This document shows, in pieces, positions 1 to 5,522 of a DNA stretch of 6,349 nt. Origin of the DNA: a candidate division TA06 bacterium DG_78 (lineage in GTDB: Bacteria; Hydrothermota; Tepidihabitantia; SM23-42). The stretch's first letter is position 1; each line of letters opens with the position of its first letter. Below the pieces are notes generated by a model, which saw only the letters and a program-made list of their open reading frames with translations, did not search any database and had not been told where the DNA came from. The position numbers and the translations under genes were made by a program. The DNA lies in the NCBI GenBank assembly GCA_001303225.1, contig LJNI01000173.1, positions 1 through 6,349 of the forward strand, given 5' to 3'.

Positions 1-1179
1 CCCAAACATAAAAAACTGGAACCGCTCGACAAGCTGGTCATTACTGCGGTGTACCTTGGCGAGAGGTGATATGATCTTGGGGTGATCGATTGCAAACGTC
101 GGTTCGACAAGTTCTTTTCGGACCAATTCGTTGAATAATTTGTCTACCTTGGCGCCAGTTGTCAATTTTTTGTGTTCGATACTAAACTTCTCGCAGACAG
201 TACTGAGTTGTTTATCAGTCGCAGCAAGCACATCAAACCCGACTTTATGATTGAGACTATCTACATATTTTATTCTTCTAAACGGCCTCTTAAATGTAAT
301 TTCCTTGTTATTAAACTTCAATGTTTTTGAACTGTTTACGTTAGTTACTAAATACTCGATGAGTGTTTCAGTAAGAGCCATCATACCTTCATAATCAGTA
401 TACGCCTGATACAGTTCAACCATAGTAAATTCGGGATTGTGGAGACGATCAATCCCTTCATTTCGAAAATCTCTACAGACCTCATACACTTTTTCATAAC
501 CGCCTGTAATCAACCTCTTGAGATACAGCTCATCGGCTATTCTTAAAAACATATCCTGTTCAAGGGCATTGTAGTATGTTCTAAAAGGCCGAGCTGCTGC
601 ACCACCATAAATTGGCTGCAGTATTGGCGTCTCTACTTCAACAAAACCTCTATCATCGAGAAATGTACGCATTAATGCGATCAATTGTGCCCTCTTTTTA
701 AATAACTCACGTTGTACAGAATTGACAATCAGATCAAGGTACCGTTTTCGATATCGAATTTCAACATCCTTCAGACCATGCCATTTCTCCGGCAACGGTC
801 GGAGCGCTTTACAGAGCATCGTAAATTCTTCGACGAGTATAGTGATTTCACCAGTCTTGGTTTTAAAGACTTTACCCTTTACACCAATAATATCACCGAT
901 ATCAAAATGCTTAAAGAGGTCCATCTGCTCTGACAAAACATCATGCCTCAGGTAAACCTGAAGCTTATCAGATTCATCACCGAGAGTAGCAAAAATTGTC
1001 TTACCATGTCCACGAATTGTAAGGATACGACCGCACATCGCAATGACTGTCTCAGATTGGCTCAGTGTTTCAAAATCTTTTTTTATCTGAGCAAAAACAT
1101 GCGTCCGCGAAAATGTATAGGGATAGGGATTAATTCCTGCATCCCTTAAGCTTTCGAGTTTCTTGAGCCGCTCTTCCAT
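1..1179 (-). CDS. lysS: Lysyl-tRNA synthetase, class II (3' end outside window)
   Basis: This enzyme charges tRNA-Lys with lysine in the cytoplasm. I read 393 codons from the ATG at 1179 to the left edge without a stop. The N-terminus (MEERLKKLESLRDAGINPYP) is the usual LysS opening. An OB-fold anticodon-binding domain follows at about residues 45-145. The class II catalytic core then shows QPIYGGAAARPF, then LRIADELYLKRLITGGYEKV, and motif 2 as FRNEGIDRLHNPEFTMVELY near residues 238-257. The last residues (SPLAKVHRS, then ERFQFF) match the segment before motif 3, so about 95-100 residues of a ~490-residue protein are missing on the left. Just before motif 2 the usual Asn-Arg-Asn reads Cys-Arg-Asp (235-237), a mild divergence. 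No SD precedes the ATG; a promoter lies directly against it. The frame stays open upstream with a TTG, but the ATG fits family length. Confidence 0.97.
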   Translation of the reverse strand, partial: MEERLKKLESLRDAGINPYPYTFSRTHVFAQIKKDFETLSQSETVIAMCGRILTIRGHGKTIFATLGDESDKLQVYLRHDVLSEQMDLFKHFDIGDIIGVKGKVFKTKTGEITILVEEFTMLCKALRPLPEKWHGLKDVEIRYRKRYLDLIVNSVQRELFKKRAQLIALMRTFLDDRGFVEVETPILQPIYGGAAARPFRTYYNALEQDMFLRIADELYLKRLITGGYEKVYEVCRDFRNEGIDRLHNPEFTMVELYQAYTDYEGMMALTETLIEYLVTNVNSSKTLKFNNKEITFKRPFRRIKYVDSLNHKVGFDVLAATDKQLSTVCEKFSIEHKKLTTGAKVDKLFNELVRKELVEPTFAIDHPKIISPLAKVHRSNDQLVERFQFFMFG

Positions 1180-1184
1180 AGAAA

Positions 1185-1212
1185 ATGATATTCCAAAAAG
1201 GCTAAAAGTCAA
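1185..1212 (-). promoter_or_regulatory. lysS promoter, probably leaderless
   Basis: On the minus strand TTGACT (1212-1207) and TATCAT (1190-1185) are separated by 16 nt; each matches the sigma-A consensus at 5 of 6 positions. Only 5 nt (TTTCT) separate the -10 from the lysS ATG, so the predicted transcription start falls on the A of the start codon. The absence of an SD agrees with a leaderless mRNA. The -10 also fits the TANNNT form known from leaderless genes in Deinococcus. Confidence 0.6.
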
Positions 1213-1275
1213 GATATATATACTGTTACTGACACTACATTGAGTGAACACTGATGGACCAAAATCACATCCATA

Positions 1276-1303
1276 TTGACATAAAACGTTGTATAGGTAA
1301 ACT
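1276..1303 (+). promoter_or_regulatory. Promoter of the winged-helix gene, probably leaderless
   Basis: A perfect -35 TTGACA (1276-1281), a 16-nt spacer and TAAACT (1298-1303, 4 of 6 to TATAAT, TANNNT form) lie just before the gene. The A of ATG at 1310 is 7 nt past the -10, the normal start distance, so the mRNA would begin at the start codon. No SD is present in the usual window. It mirrors the lysS promoter on the other strand. Confidence 0.55.
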
Positions 1304-1309
1304 CTTGTA

Positions 1310-1873
1310 ATGACCAATAGTGAGATACGGCGGAAAATTCTTGAAATGTTGTACGAGCGTTTCAAAGAACATCCTTACTATAGAATAACACCAAAAGAGT
1401 TTAGAGAAGTTCTGGATATCGATCTCAAAAAATTATACTACAATATTATTTATCTCGAGGAAAAGGGACACGTTGAATTACAGAAACCACTGGAGGGAAA
1501 CCTCTTTGTTGGTGCACGTATAACCACGAAGGGAATTGATCTCATTGAAGATGAATACCAATTTAATATCCTATACCCAGTTGTTCAACTGAAAACATCT
1601 ACCCGAACACATTTCCTACAAGAATTCGATGAACTCATTAAAAAAATACAGTCTATGGACACAATGAATAATGATACTAAAGAACTCATCATCGAAGAAA
1701 TTGTTGAGATAAAAAGTGAACTAAAAAAACCTGAGCCGAGTTATTCCAAGGTAAAATCACTAGTAGAAAAAATTAAAGAGAAAAATTCTACTCTCAGCAC
1801 TCAGGTTATGGCTATTATAGAAAATCCAACCATTGTCGATAAATTACGTTATTCACTAAGAAAAGAATTATAG
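1310..1873 (+). CDS. Winged-helix protein with helical C-terminal tail, function unknown
   Basis: This 187-residue cytoplasmic protein is not one I can assign to a named family. Residues ~5-80 look like a winged helix-turn-helix: helix 1 (IRRKILEMLYERF), a short segment ending ITPKEF, a recognition-helix-like stretch (LKKLYYNIIYLEEKGHVEL), then a beta wing (NLFVGARITTKGIDLIED). Residues ~101-187 are charged and helical, probably coiled or dimerising, with an acidic/lysine-rich middle (EIKSELKKPEPSYSKVKSLV) and a helical end (TQVMAIIENPTIVDKLRYSL). The wHTH suggests DNA binding and the tail suggests oligomerisation, but no ligand-binding pocket or catalytic motif is visible. It is transcribed alone, divergently from lysS, from a promoter that makes the ATG the likely 5' end of the mRNA. 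Its stop is 2 bp from the stop of the convergent anti-sigma gene. It could be an autoregulator or a host factor of unknown target. Confidence 0.85.
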   Translation: MTNSEIRRKILEMLYERFKEHPYYRITPKEFREVLDIDLKKLYYNIIYLEEKGHVELQKPLEGNLFVGARITTKGIDLIEDEYQFNILYPVVQLKTSTRTHFLQEFDELIKKIQSMDTMNNDTKELIIEEIVEIKSELKKPEPSYSKVKSLVEKIKEKNSTLSTQVMAIIENPTIVDKLRYSLRKEL

Positions 1874-1875
1874 AT

Positions 1876-2322
1876 TCACAGCATTCGAGCGAGGTGTTTT
1901 GGCGGTGCAGAATAAAACTGCACTGTATCCGATAAATACACCTTTTCTGGCTCTTCATATCGTATCTCAACCTGAGGATGTTGTTCGGTCGCCCACATGA
2001 TAGTATCAATGGTCCTCATCAAGGCAACGCCGAGCAAAAATGCTGCTGTAGCATACACGAGATGTCTCGGCAAACCCTGCAACACGCTTTTTTCTCTCAC
2101 GCTGCCTTTCTGTACTGTCTTGTGTATGCGTTTGTACACTTTGTGCGAAGGCTGGAATTTCAGTGAATCTCTTAAAAGGTTAATCAGTGTCTCTTTACCT
2201 GCAAAGTCCTTTTGACAATGTGAACATTTACTAAGATGTTCATTCACTTTAATCTCTAATGATTGTTCGAGTTCATCCAAAAGGTAATCCTCAACATATT
2301 TTTTTATTTTTTCACATTTCAT
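1876..2322 (-). CDS. Zinc-finger membrane anti-sigma factor
   Basis: This 148-residue protein probably holds the ECF sigma factor encoded immediately upstream. The N-terminal cytoplasmic part has the ZAS zinc-binding signature His-x3-Cys-x2-Cys (H29, C33, C36, within HLSKCSHC) plus an early Cys3, as in the RsrA/ChrR-type anti-sigma domain. A basic linker (about 60-87) leads to one membrane segment at ~88-106 (LVYATAAFLLGVALMRTI). A short outer domain of about 40 residues (EIRYEEPEKVYLSDTVQFYS) follows. It starts at ATG after a good SD (AAGGAG, 2333-2328, 5-nt spacer), so its translation looks stronger than that of the sigma factor. It is the last gene of the minus-strand operon, 28 nt after the sigma stop, behind a 16-bp hairpin. 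The small outer domain is the likely signal-sensing part; no protease cleavage site is evident. Family assignment rests on motif, topology and neighbour. Confidence 0.88.
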   Translation of the reverse strand: MKCEKIKKYVEDYLLDELEQSLEIKVNEHLSKCSHCQKDFAGKETLINLLRDSLKFQPSHKVYKRIHKTVQKGSVREKSVLQGLPRHLVYATAAFLLGVALMRTIDTIMWATEQHPQVEIRYEEPEKVYLSDTVQFYSAPPKHLARML

Positions 2323-2335
2323 GTATTCTCCTTGC

Positions 2336-2372
2336 CAATTTTACCCAAATCTATGATTTGGTTGTAAAATTG
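2336..2372. repeat. 16-bp inverted repeat between sigma and anti-sigma genes
   Basis: On the plus strand CAATTTTAC + CCAAATC (2336-2351) pairs with GATTTGG + GTAAAATTG (2355-2361, 2364-2372). The loop is TAT and the only interruption is a 2-nt TT bulge. The left arm is an inverted partial copy of the head of the adjoining 55-bp repeat. In the minus-strand mRNA the hairpin covers the sigma stop codon and ends 2 nt before the anti-sigma SD. No U tract follows in the operon direction, so it is not a standard intrinsic terminator. Confidence 0.8.
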
Positions 2373-3001
2373 AGCATCCCGAGCATAAGCGAGGGGAGCC
2401 AATTTCCCCCATTTGGTTGTAAAATTGAGCATCCCGAGCATAAGCGAGGGGAGCCAATTTCCCCCATACAAATATCGTTCTTTTTAGTTACCATGGCTCT
2501 CAGTTTTTTAAGCGCCTCGTGTATTCTTGATTTCACCGTTCCAAGAGGGCAACACATAATATCGGCAATCTCTTGATAGCTCATACCATCATAAAATTTC
2601 AAGACGAGAACAGCCCGCTGTACTTCAGGGAGTTCAGCCAGTAATTTTTGAAGTATTATTTCTTTCAGCAAAACAGGCATTGGGTTATTCATCTGATATG
2701 TAAACGTCTCTTCAGAAAACATAACCTCTCCGCTATGTTTGCGAAAGAATTTGTAGCATGCATTAGTTGCCACACGGTACAGCCATGCCTTTATATTCCC
2801 ATCGTGAGTGAAGTCAGAATTCGCAAGTTTGGTAAACGTCTCAACCAAAATGTCTTCAGCGTGATGCCAATCACCGAGAAGGCGTACACAGTAATTGAAT
2901 ATTCCCTGACTGTACCTCTGGTACAGGGTCTCAAATGCTTTCTCATTACCTTCCTTAAAGAGCCGATAGAGTGCAGAGGCTTCGAGACCGTGGTAATCTA
3001 T
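2351..3001 (-). CDS. ECF-type RNA polymerase sigma factor, apparent ATA start
   Basis: This sigma-70 family factor would direct RNA polymerase to a small regulon. Read from the ATA at 3001 it has 216 residues. Region 2 spans ~16-88 (EGNEKAFETLYQRY, then GDWHHAEDILVETFTKL, then IKAWLYRVATNACYKFFRK). Region 4 spans ~118-170 (LAELPEVQRAVLVLKFYDGM, SYQEIADIMCCPLGTVKSRI, HEALKKLRA). The domain starts normally for an ECF factor at this point, yet the frame holds no ATG, GTG or TTG between the upstream TAA and a TTG at 2848. That TTG lies inside region 2 and would destroy the domain. The ATA overlaps the stop of the upstream gene (ATAG) and has a full SD, AGGAGG, at 4 nt. The natural end should be near residue 176. 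The rest (ICMGEIGSPRLCSGCSI onward) is encoded by the 55-bp repeats and looks unrelated to sigma factors. A -1 frameshift from the upstream gene is the other way to reach this frame. Confidence 0.88.
   Translation of the reverse strand: MDYHGLEASALYRLFKEGNEKAFETLYQRYSQGIFNYCVRLLGDWHHAEDILVETFTKLANSDFTHDGNIKAWLYRVATNACYKFFRKHSGEVMFSEETFTYQMNNPMPVLLKEIILQKLLAELPEVQRAVLVLKFYDGMSYQEIADIMCCPLGTVKSRIHEALKKLRAMVTKKNDICMGEIGSPRLCSGCSILQPNGGNWLPSLMLGMLNFTTKS
2356..2465. repeat. Two tandem copies of a 55-bp structured repeat
   Basis: Copies at 2356-2410 and 2411-2465 are identical and directly abutting; the match runs 2 bp further on the right. Each unit contains a long imperfect inverted repeat (2370-2402 and 2425-2457). 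On the plus strand its arms are TTG, A bulge, GC, AT, CCC, GA, GC, loop ATAA, then GC, GA, GGG, GA, GC, CAA. As plus-strand RNA the inner GA/GA would form tandem sheared pairs. The unit is noticeably more GC-rich than its surroundings. The copies lie inside the 3' end of the sigma gene and supply its last ~38 codons in two different frames, because 55 is not a multiple of 3. It resembles a palindromic repetitive element rather than a CRISPR unit, since there are no spacers. Confidence 0.92.
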
Positions 3002-5127
3002 AATTCCTCCTGGAATTTTTTTATCAATTCTAAAATTCGTTTATCTCCCGGATTATCCTTCAAACATTCGGCAAGTATTTTTATAGCCACTTCTGATTGA
3101 CCATAATCATGGTGGTAAACCAAAGCAATATCCTGTTTTACATCCGAACTGACTAATGGCATGTTGAGCACCATTTTATAAATACTGTCAGCTACTTCGT
3201 ATTCACCCATAGCAAAATAGATTGATGCCTCATAATAGTAAGGCATATACTCCCAGCGATTACTCACAAAACGACGAGCAAATCTTATTGCTCGTAATGC
3301 CTCTGTGTATTCTTTTTGTTCCTTCAGTGCGGTTGATAACATCCTTGCAGAAGCAGCGTAATTAGCAGCTAAATTTTGAATATTCGCATTAAGTGTCTCG
3401 AGCGAAACAGAAAAAATTTTATCGTAGTTAAACTCCTCATAGAGTAACTGTTTCGTACGTTCTATATTGACACTCTCTTCACCAATTTCATACACCTTAC
3501 CTGATAACCTTAGAGAAACACCATAACGCTGAGGTTCATACACGGTCGTTGCGAATACGACAGGTCTCTCGTTTTGTCTCAGAAGCATTTTTATTAATTG
3601 ATCAGAGATTGTAACAAATTCTCCGGTGTCATCCATATAGTGTTGTGTGTTGTCTAATTCTCCTTCGGACATCTGTAATGGTAAACCTTGCCTCTGGAGG
3701 AACTGCACATACTCTTTAAGATTAAAGAGACTCCGATTGACAATGAGCACATCAGTCCTCACTCCTCTCACTTGTAGATACCACGCAGGATAGGTATCAT
3801 TATCACCATTCGTAATAAGAATACCATTATGCGGTGTCGATTTGAGCATATTCTCATTGAATTCCAATAATACCTCGAAATCCATTACATTCCGAAAATT
3901 TAATTTTGCCTCTTTTGTCCAAATATCACTGATTTTTTTAAATGGTTCATCGTCTGCCCAAACATGTAGGAATAAATCCATCCAAGCAAAACTGCGATAT
4001 AGCTTAACAAACTCGGTAACAATTTTTAGAACATCATTATCTTCATAGAGATCAAAATGGCTCAGGTTGAATGGCTCTGGTTCTATTGCAGTGAGCATAG
4101 TAGATGAGAGAGAAACCAACCCATCACCTGACTGTTCTTCTGGCAACACACCTGGGAATTCAACTTTTCCACTCAGTGATGCTGGATTCTTATCCTCTTG
4201 AGGATCTTTTAACCAACCGCCGCGCAAATTCTTATGTGTTTTAATCCAGTCAATGAGTTCTGATTCAGGTGCGAGATCTTGTGCATGCTCACCCAGACCA
4301 TCGATGAGAAAGAAACGGTACGGACTCTTTCCCTTTTTCACACTATCCAAATGAGCGAAGTTCGATCCATAAAATGGTGTACCAATTGTAATTATTGCTG
4401 GCGACAAGTCCCTCTGATACAATGCTGTGTCTGCAACGTAACGATGAGTAATTAATCCCCCAATGCCGAAACTAACAACATCTAACGTAAATTCACCATA
4501 CTGATTATGCAGATTTCTCAACTCCTCAGCGAGGAATAGTGCATTATCTTCAATAGTATTTCCAGTTGGATAAATAAATTCCCAAATAGGTAAACGATAA
4601 CCTCCCCACCGTAAAGCTCTCGAGAACTCCTTCACATAATCGCTCACATAGATGTCACAGACGATCAGTAGAGCTTCTTTGCTATCCGAATGATCAATTA
4701 TACCATATGTACCAGGTTTACTAATAACGTAATATCTACCACCATGCCATATGTTAGCTCTCAATGTATCACCCTTGATCTCTGTTTTAGCAAGCGGAAC
4801 AAAACCATTACCAATATGGGCACCGAGTGTCGTACTCTCTGCTTGCCCAGGACACGAAAATACTACTGGTTTATTAAAAATAAGATTCTCTGGTGTAATA
4901 ATGAATTTTTCACCGGTTAGGATAAAACCCTGGCTGTACATCCTCCTCGTTACGATTTTCCTTTCGATCCTAATGAGTGTTGTCTCTGCAATGCTATTCT
5001 TTGGTATCTCAAATGTTGCATTGCCTATTTTAAGAACGCCTCCCTGTGGCGTCATTATATGTTCAACATATGATGGAACACAATTTATGCACATTAAAAT
5101 GAGCACACATTGCGATAATTTTTTCAT
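2998..5127 (-). CDS. Exported ZU5 / lipase-like / DUF2723-type / TPR protein
   Basis: This 709-residue protein starts MKKLSQCVLILMCINC, an export signal or anchor; Cys16 could be lipidated, but the lipobox is poor. Residues ~26-135 resemble a ZU5 domain (GGVLKIGNATFEIPKNSI, then FNKPVVFSCPG). Residues ~150-375 are an alpha/beta-hydrolase, lipase type: TIGTPFYGS at 247-255, acid in GDG (Asp335), His357 in SHFDL. The nucleophile elbow reads VSFGIGG (218-224), so Gly221 replaces the catalytic Ser and the domain is probably not a hydrolase. Residues ~408-550 match the soluble C-terminal part of DUF2723 membrane proteins (NGDNDTYPAWYLQVRGVRTD at 440-459). The remainder is TPR-like helices (~585-709). 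The ATG at 5127 is chosen over an upstream TTG because of AGGAGG at 4 nt and the signal sequence. It overlaps the sigma gene by 4 nt, so surface protein and regulator are made together. A substrate cannot be named. Confidence 0.9.
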   Translation of the reverse strand: MKKLSQCVLILMCINCVPSYVEHIMTPQGGVLKIGNATFEIPKNSIAETTLIRIERKIVTRRMYSQGFILTGEKFIITPENLIFNKPVVFSCPGQAESTTLGAHIGNGFVPLAKTEIKGDTLRANIWHGGRYYVISKPGTYGIIDHSDSKEALLIVCDIYVSDYVKEFSRALRWGGYRLPIWEFIYPTGNTIEDNALFLAEELRNLHNQYGEFTLDVVSFGIGGLITHRYVADTALYQRDLSPAIITIGTPFYGSNFAHLDSVKKGKSPYRFFLIDGLGEHAQDLAPESELIDWIKTHKNLRGGWLKDPQEDKNPASLSGKVEFPGVLPEEQSGDGLVSLSSTMLTAIEPEPFNLSHFDLYEDNDVLKIVTEFVKLYRSFAWMDLFLHVWADDEPFKKISDIWTKEAKLNFRNVMDFEVLLEFNENMLKSTPHNGILITNGDNDTYPAWYLQVRGVRTDVLIVNRSLFNLKEYVQFLQRQGLPLQMSEGELDNTQHYMDDTGEFVTISDQLIKMLLRQNERPVVFATTVYEPQRYGVSLRLSGKVYEIGEESVNIERTKQLLYEEFNYDKIFSVSLETLNANIQNLAANYAASARMLSTALKEQKEYTEALRAIRFARRFVSNRWEYMPYYYEASIYFAMGEYEVADSIYKMVLNMPLVSSDVKQDIALVYHHDYGQSEVAIKILAECLKDNPGDKRILELIKKFQEEL
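3002..3017 (-). promoter_or_regulatory. Sigma-factor ribosome binding site inside a small hairpin
   Basis: On the minus strand AATTCC-AGGA-GGAATT forms a perfect 6-bp stem with a 4-nt loop. The SD AGGAGG (3011-3006) is the loop plus two stem bases, and the ATA follows at once. The spacing from AGGAGG is 4 nt, the same as at the ATG of the upstream 709-residue gene. An in-phase run of seven A (3022-3016) directly precedes and partly overlaps the stem. Terminating ribosomes of the upstream gene would melt the hairpin, which suits translational coupling. Confidence 0.6.
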
Positions 5128-5128
5128 A

Positions 5129-5161
5129 CTACCTCCTATAACTATAATCCACTTGAGGTAG
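5129..5161 (-). promoter_or_regulatory. SD of the 709-residue gene with facing anti-SD arm
   Basis: On the minus strand CTACCTC (5161-5155) is perfectly complementary to GAGGTAG (5135-5129), which includes the core of the SD AGGAGGT (5137-5131). The loop is 19 nt. If folded, the 7-bp stem would cover the ribosome binding site and set translation efficiency. No convincing sigma-A promoter is visible in the 59-nt gap: TTGAAC and TATAGT occur, but with a 20-nt spacer. Confidence 0.4.
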
Positions 5162-5186
5162 GAAAAGTTCAATCAGAATGGATGTG

Positions 5187-5522
5187 TTAACCGTCGATAT
5201 TTCTGAGTTCTTCTTCGCCAAAGCCGAAGTAGTGACCTATTTCGTGAATTAAAACTTTACTTACCCATTCCCGAATTTCCTCTTCATTACGACTGAGATG
5301 CTCAATATTATTTTTGAAGAGTGTAATTTTGTCTGGCATAACATTACCGTACCAGAAACCCCTCTTTTTCAGAGGAATCCCTTGATATAATCCCAATAGA
5401 GATTTTTGTGCAACGGGTTCATCTTCAATAACAATTTCAACATTTTCCAATTTTTTCCGGAAAATTTTTGGTAGTTTTTTAAAAATATCATGAACGATCT
5501 CTTCGAACTCTTCGTTCTTCAC
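5187..5522 (-). CDS. Zincin_1 family metallopeptidase (PF06262-like)
   Basis: This 111-residue cytoplasmic protein is the normal length for the Zincin_1 family of small predicted zinc peptidases. It has the family pattern: an N-terminal helix (EEFEEIVHDIFKKLPKIF), a strand with VEIVIEDEP (28-36), LLGLYQGIPL (42-51), MPDKITLF (62-69), then the metal site HEIGHYFGFGEEEL (93-106). His93, Glu94 and His97 form HExxH; Glu103 or Glu104 may be the third ligand, as in the minimal protease fold. The physiological substrate of this family is not established. The start is GTG; its GTGA overlaps the TGA of the glycosyltransferase C-terminal frame by 4 nt. No clear SD is seen, so translation is probably coupled. 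An ATG start is not available, and the N-terminus matches the family from this GTG. Confidence 0.9.
   Translation of the reverse strand: MKNEEFEEIVHDIFKKLPKIFRKKLENVEIVIEDEPVAQKSLLGLYQGIPLKKRGFWYGNVMPDKITLFKNNIEHLSRNEEEIREWVSKVLIHEIGHYFGFGEEELRNIDG

Noticed and set aside
1243..1252. Operator-like palindrome AGTG-AA-CACT in the divergent intergenic region
   Set aside because: Only 4-bp arms with a 2-bp centre; too short to call without conservation, and it overlaps neither promoter core.
2336..2372. Intrinsic terminator between sigma and anti-sigma genes
   Set aside because: No U tract follows the stem in the operon direction; the sequence goes straight into the anti-sigma SD.
2356..2465. 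CRISPR array
   Set aside because: The two 55-bp copies abut with no spacer, only two exist, and no cas gene is present.
2351..2848. Sigma factor starting at the TTG at 2848
   Set aside because: This would remove the first half of sigma region 2 (including EGNEKAFETLYQRY), which is plainly encoded upstream in the same frame.
4751..5161. Open frame of 136 codons on the plus strand opposite the 709-residue gene
   Set aside because: It mirrors a strongly supported coding frame, has no SD and shows no recognisable domain; the same holds for 2648-3100 and 2259-2576 on the plus strand.
5128..5186. Promoter in front of the 709-residue gene
   Set aside because: TTGAAC and TATAGT are 20 nt apart, outside the normal range; readthrough from the upstream genes is simpler.
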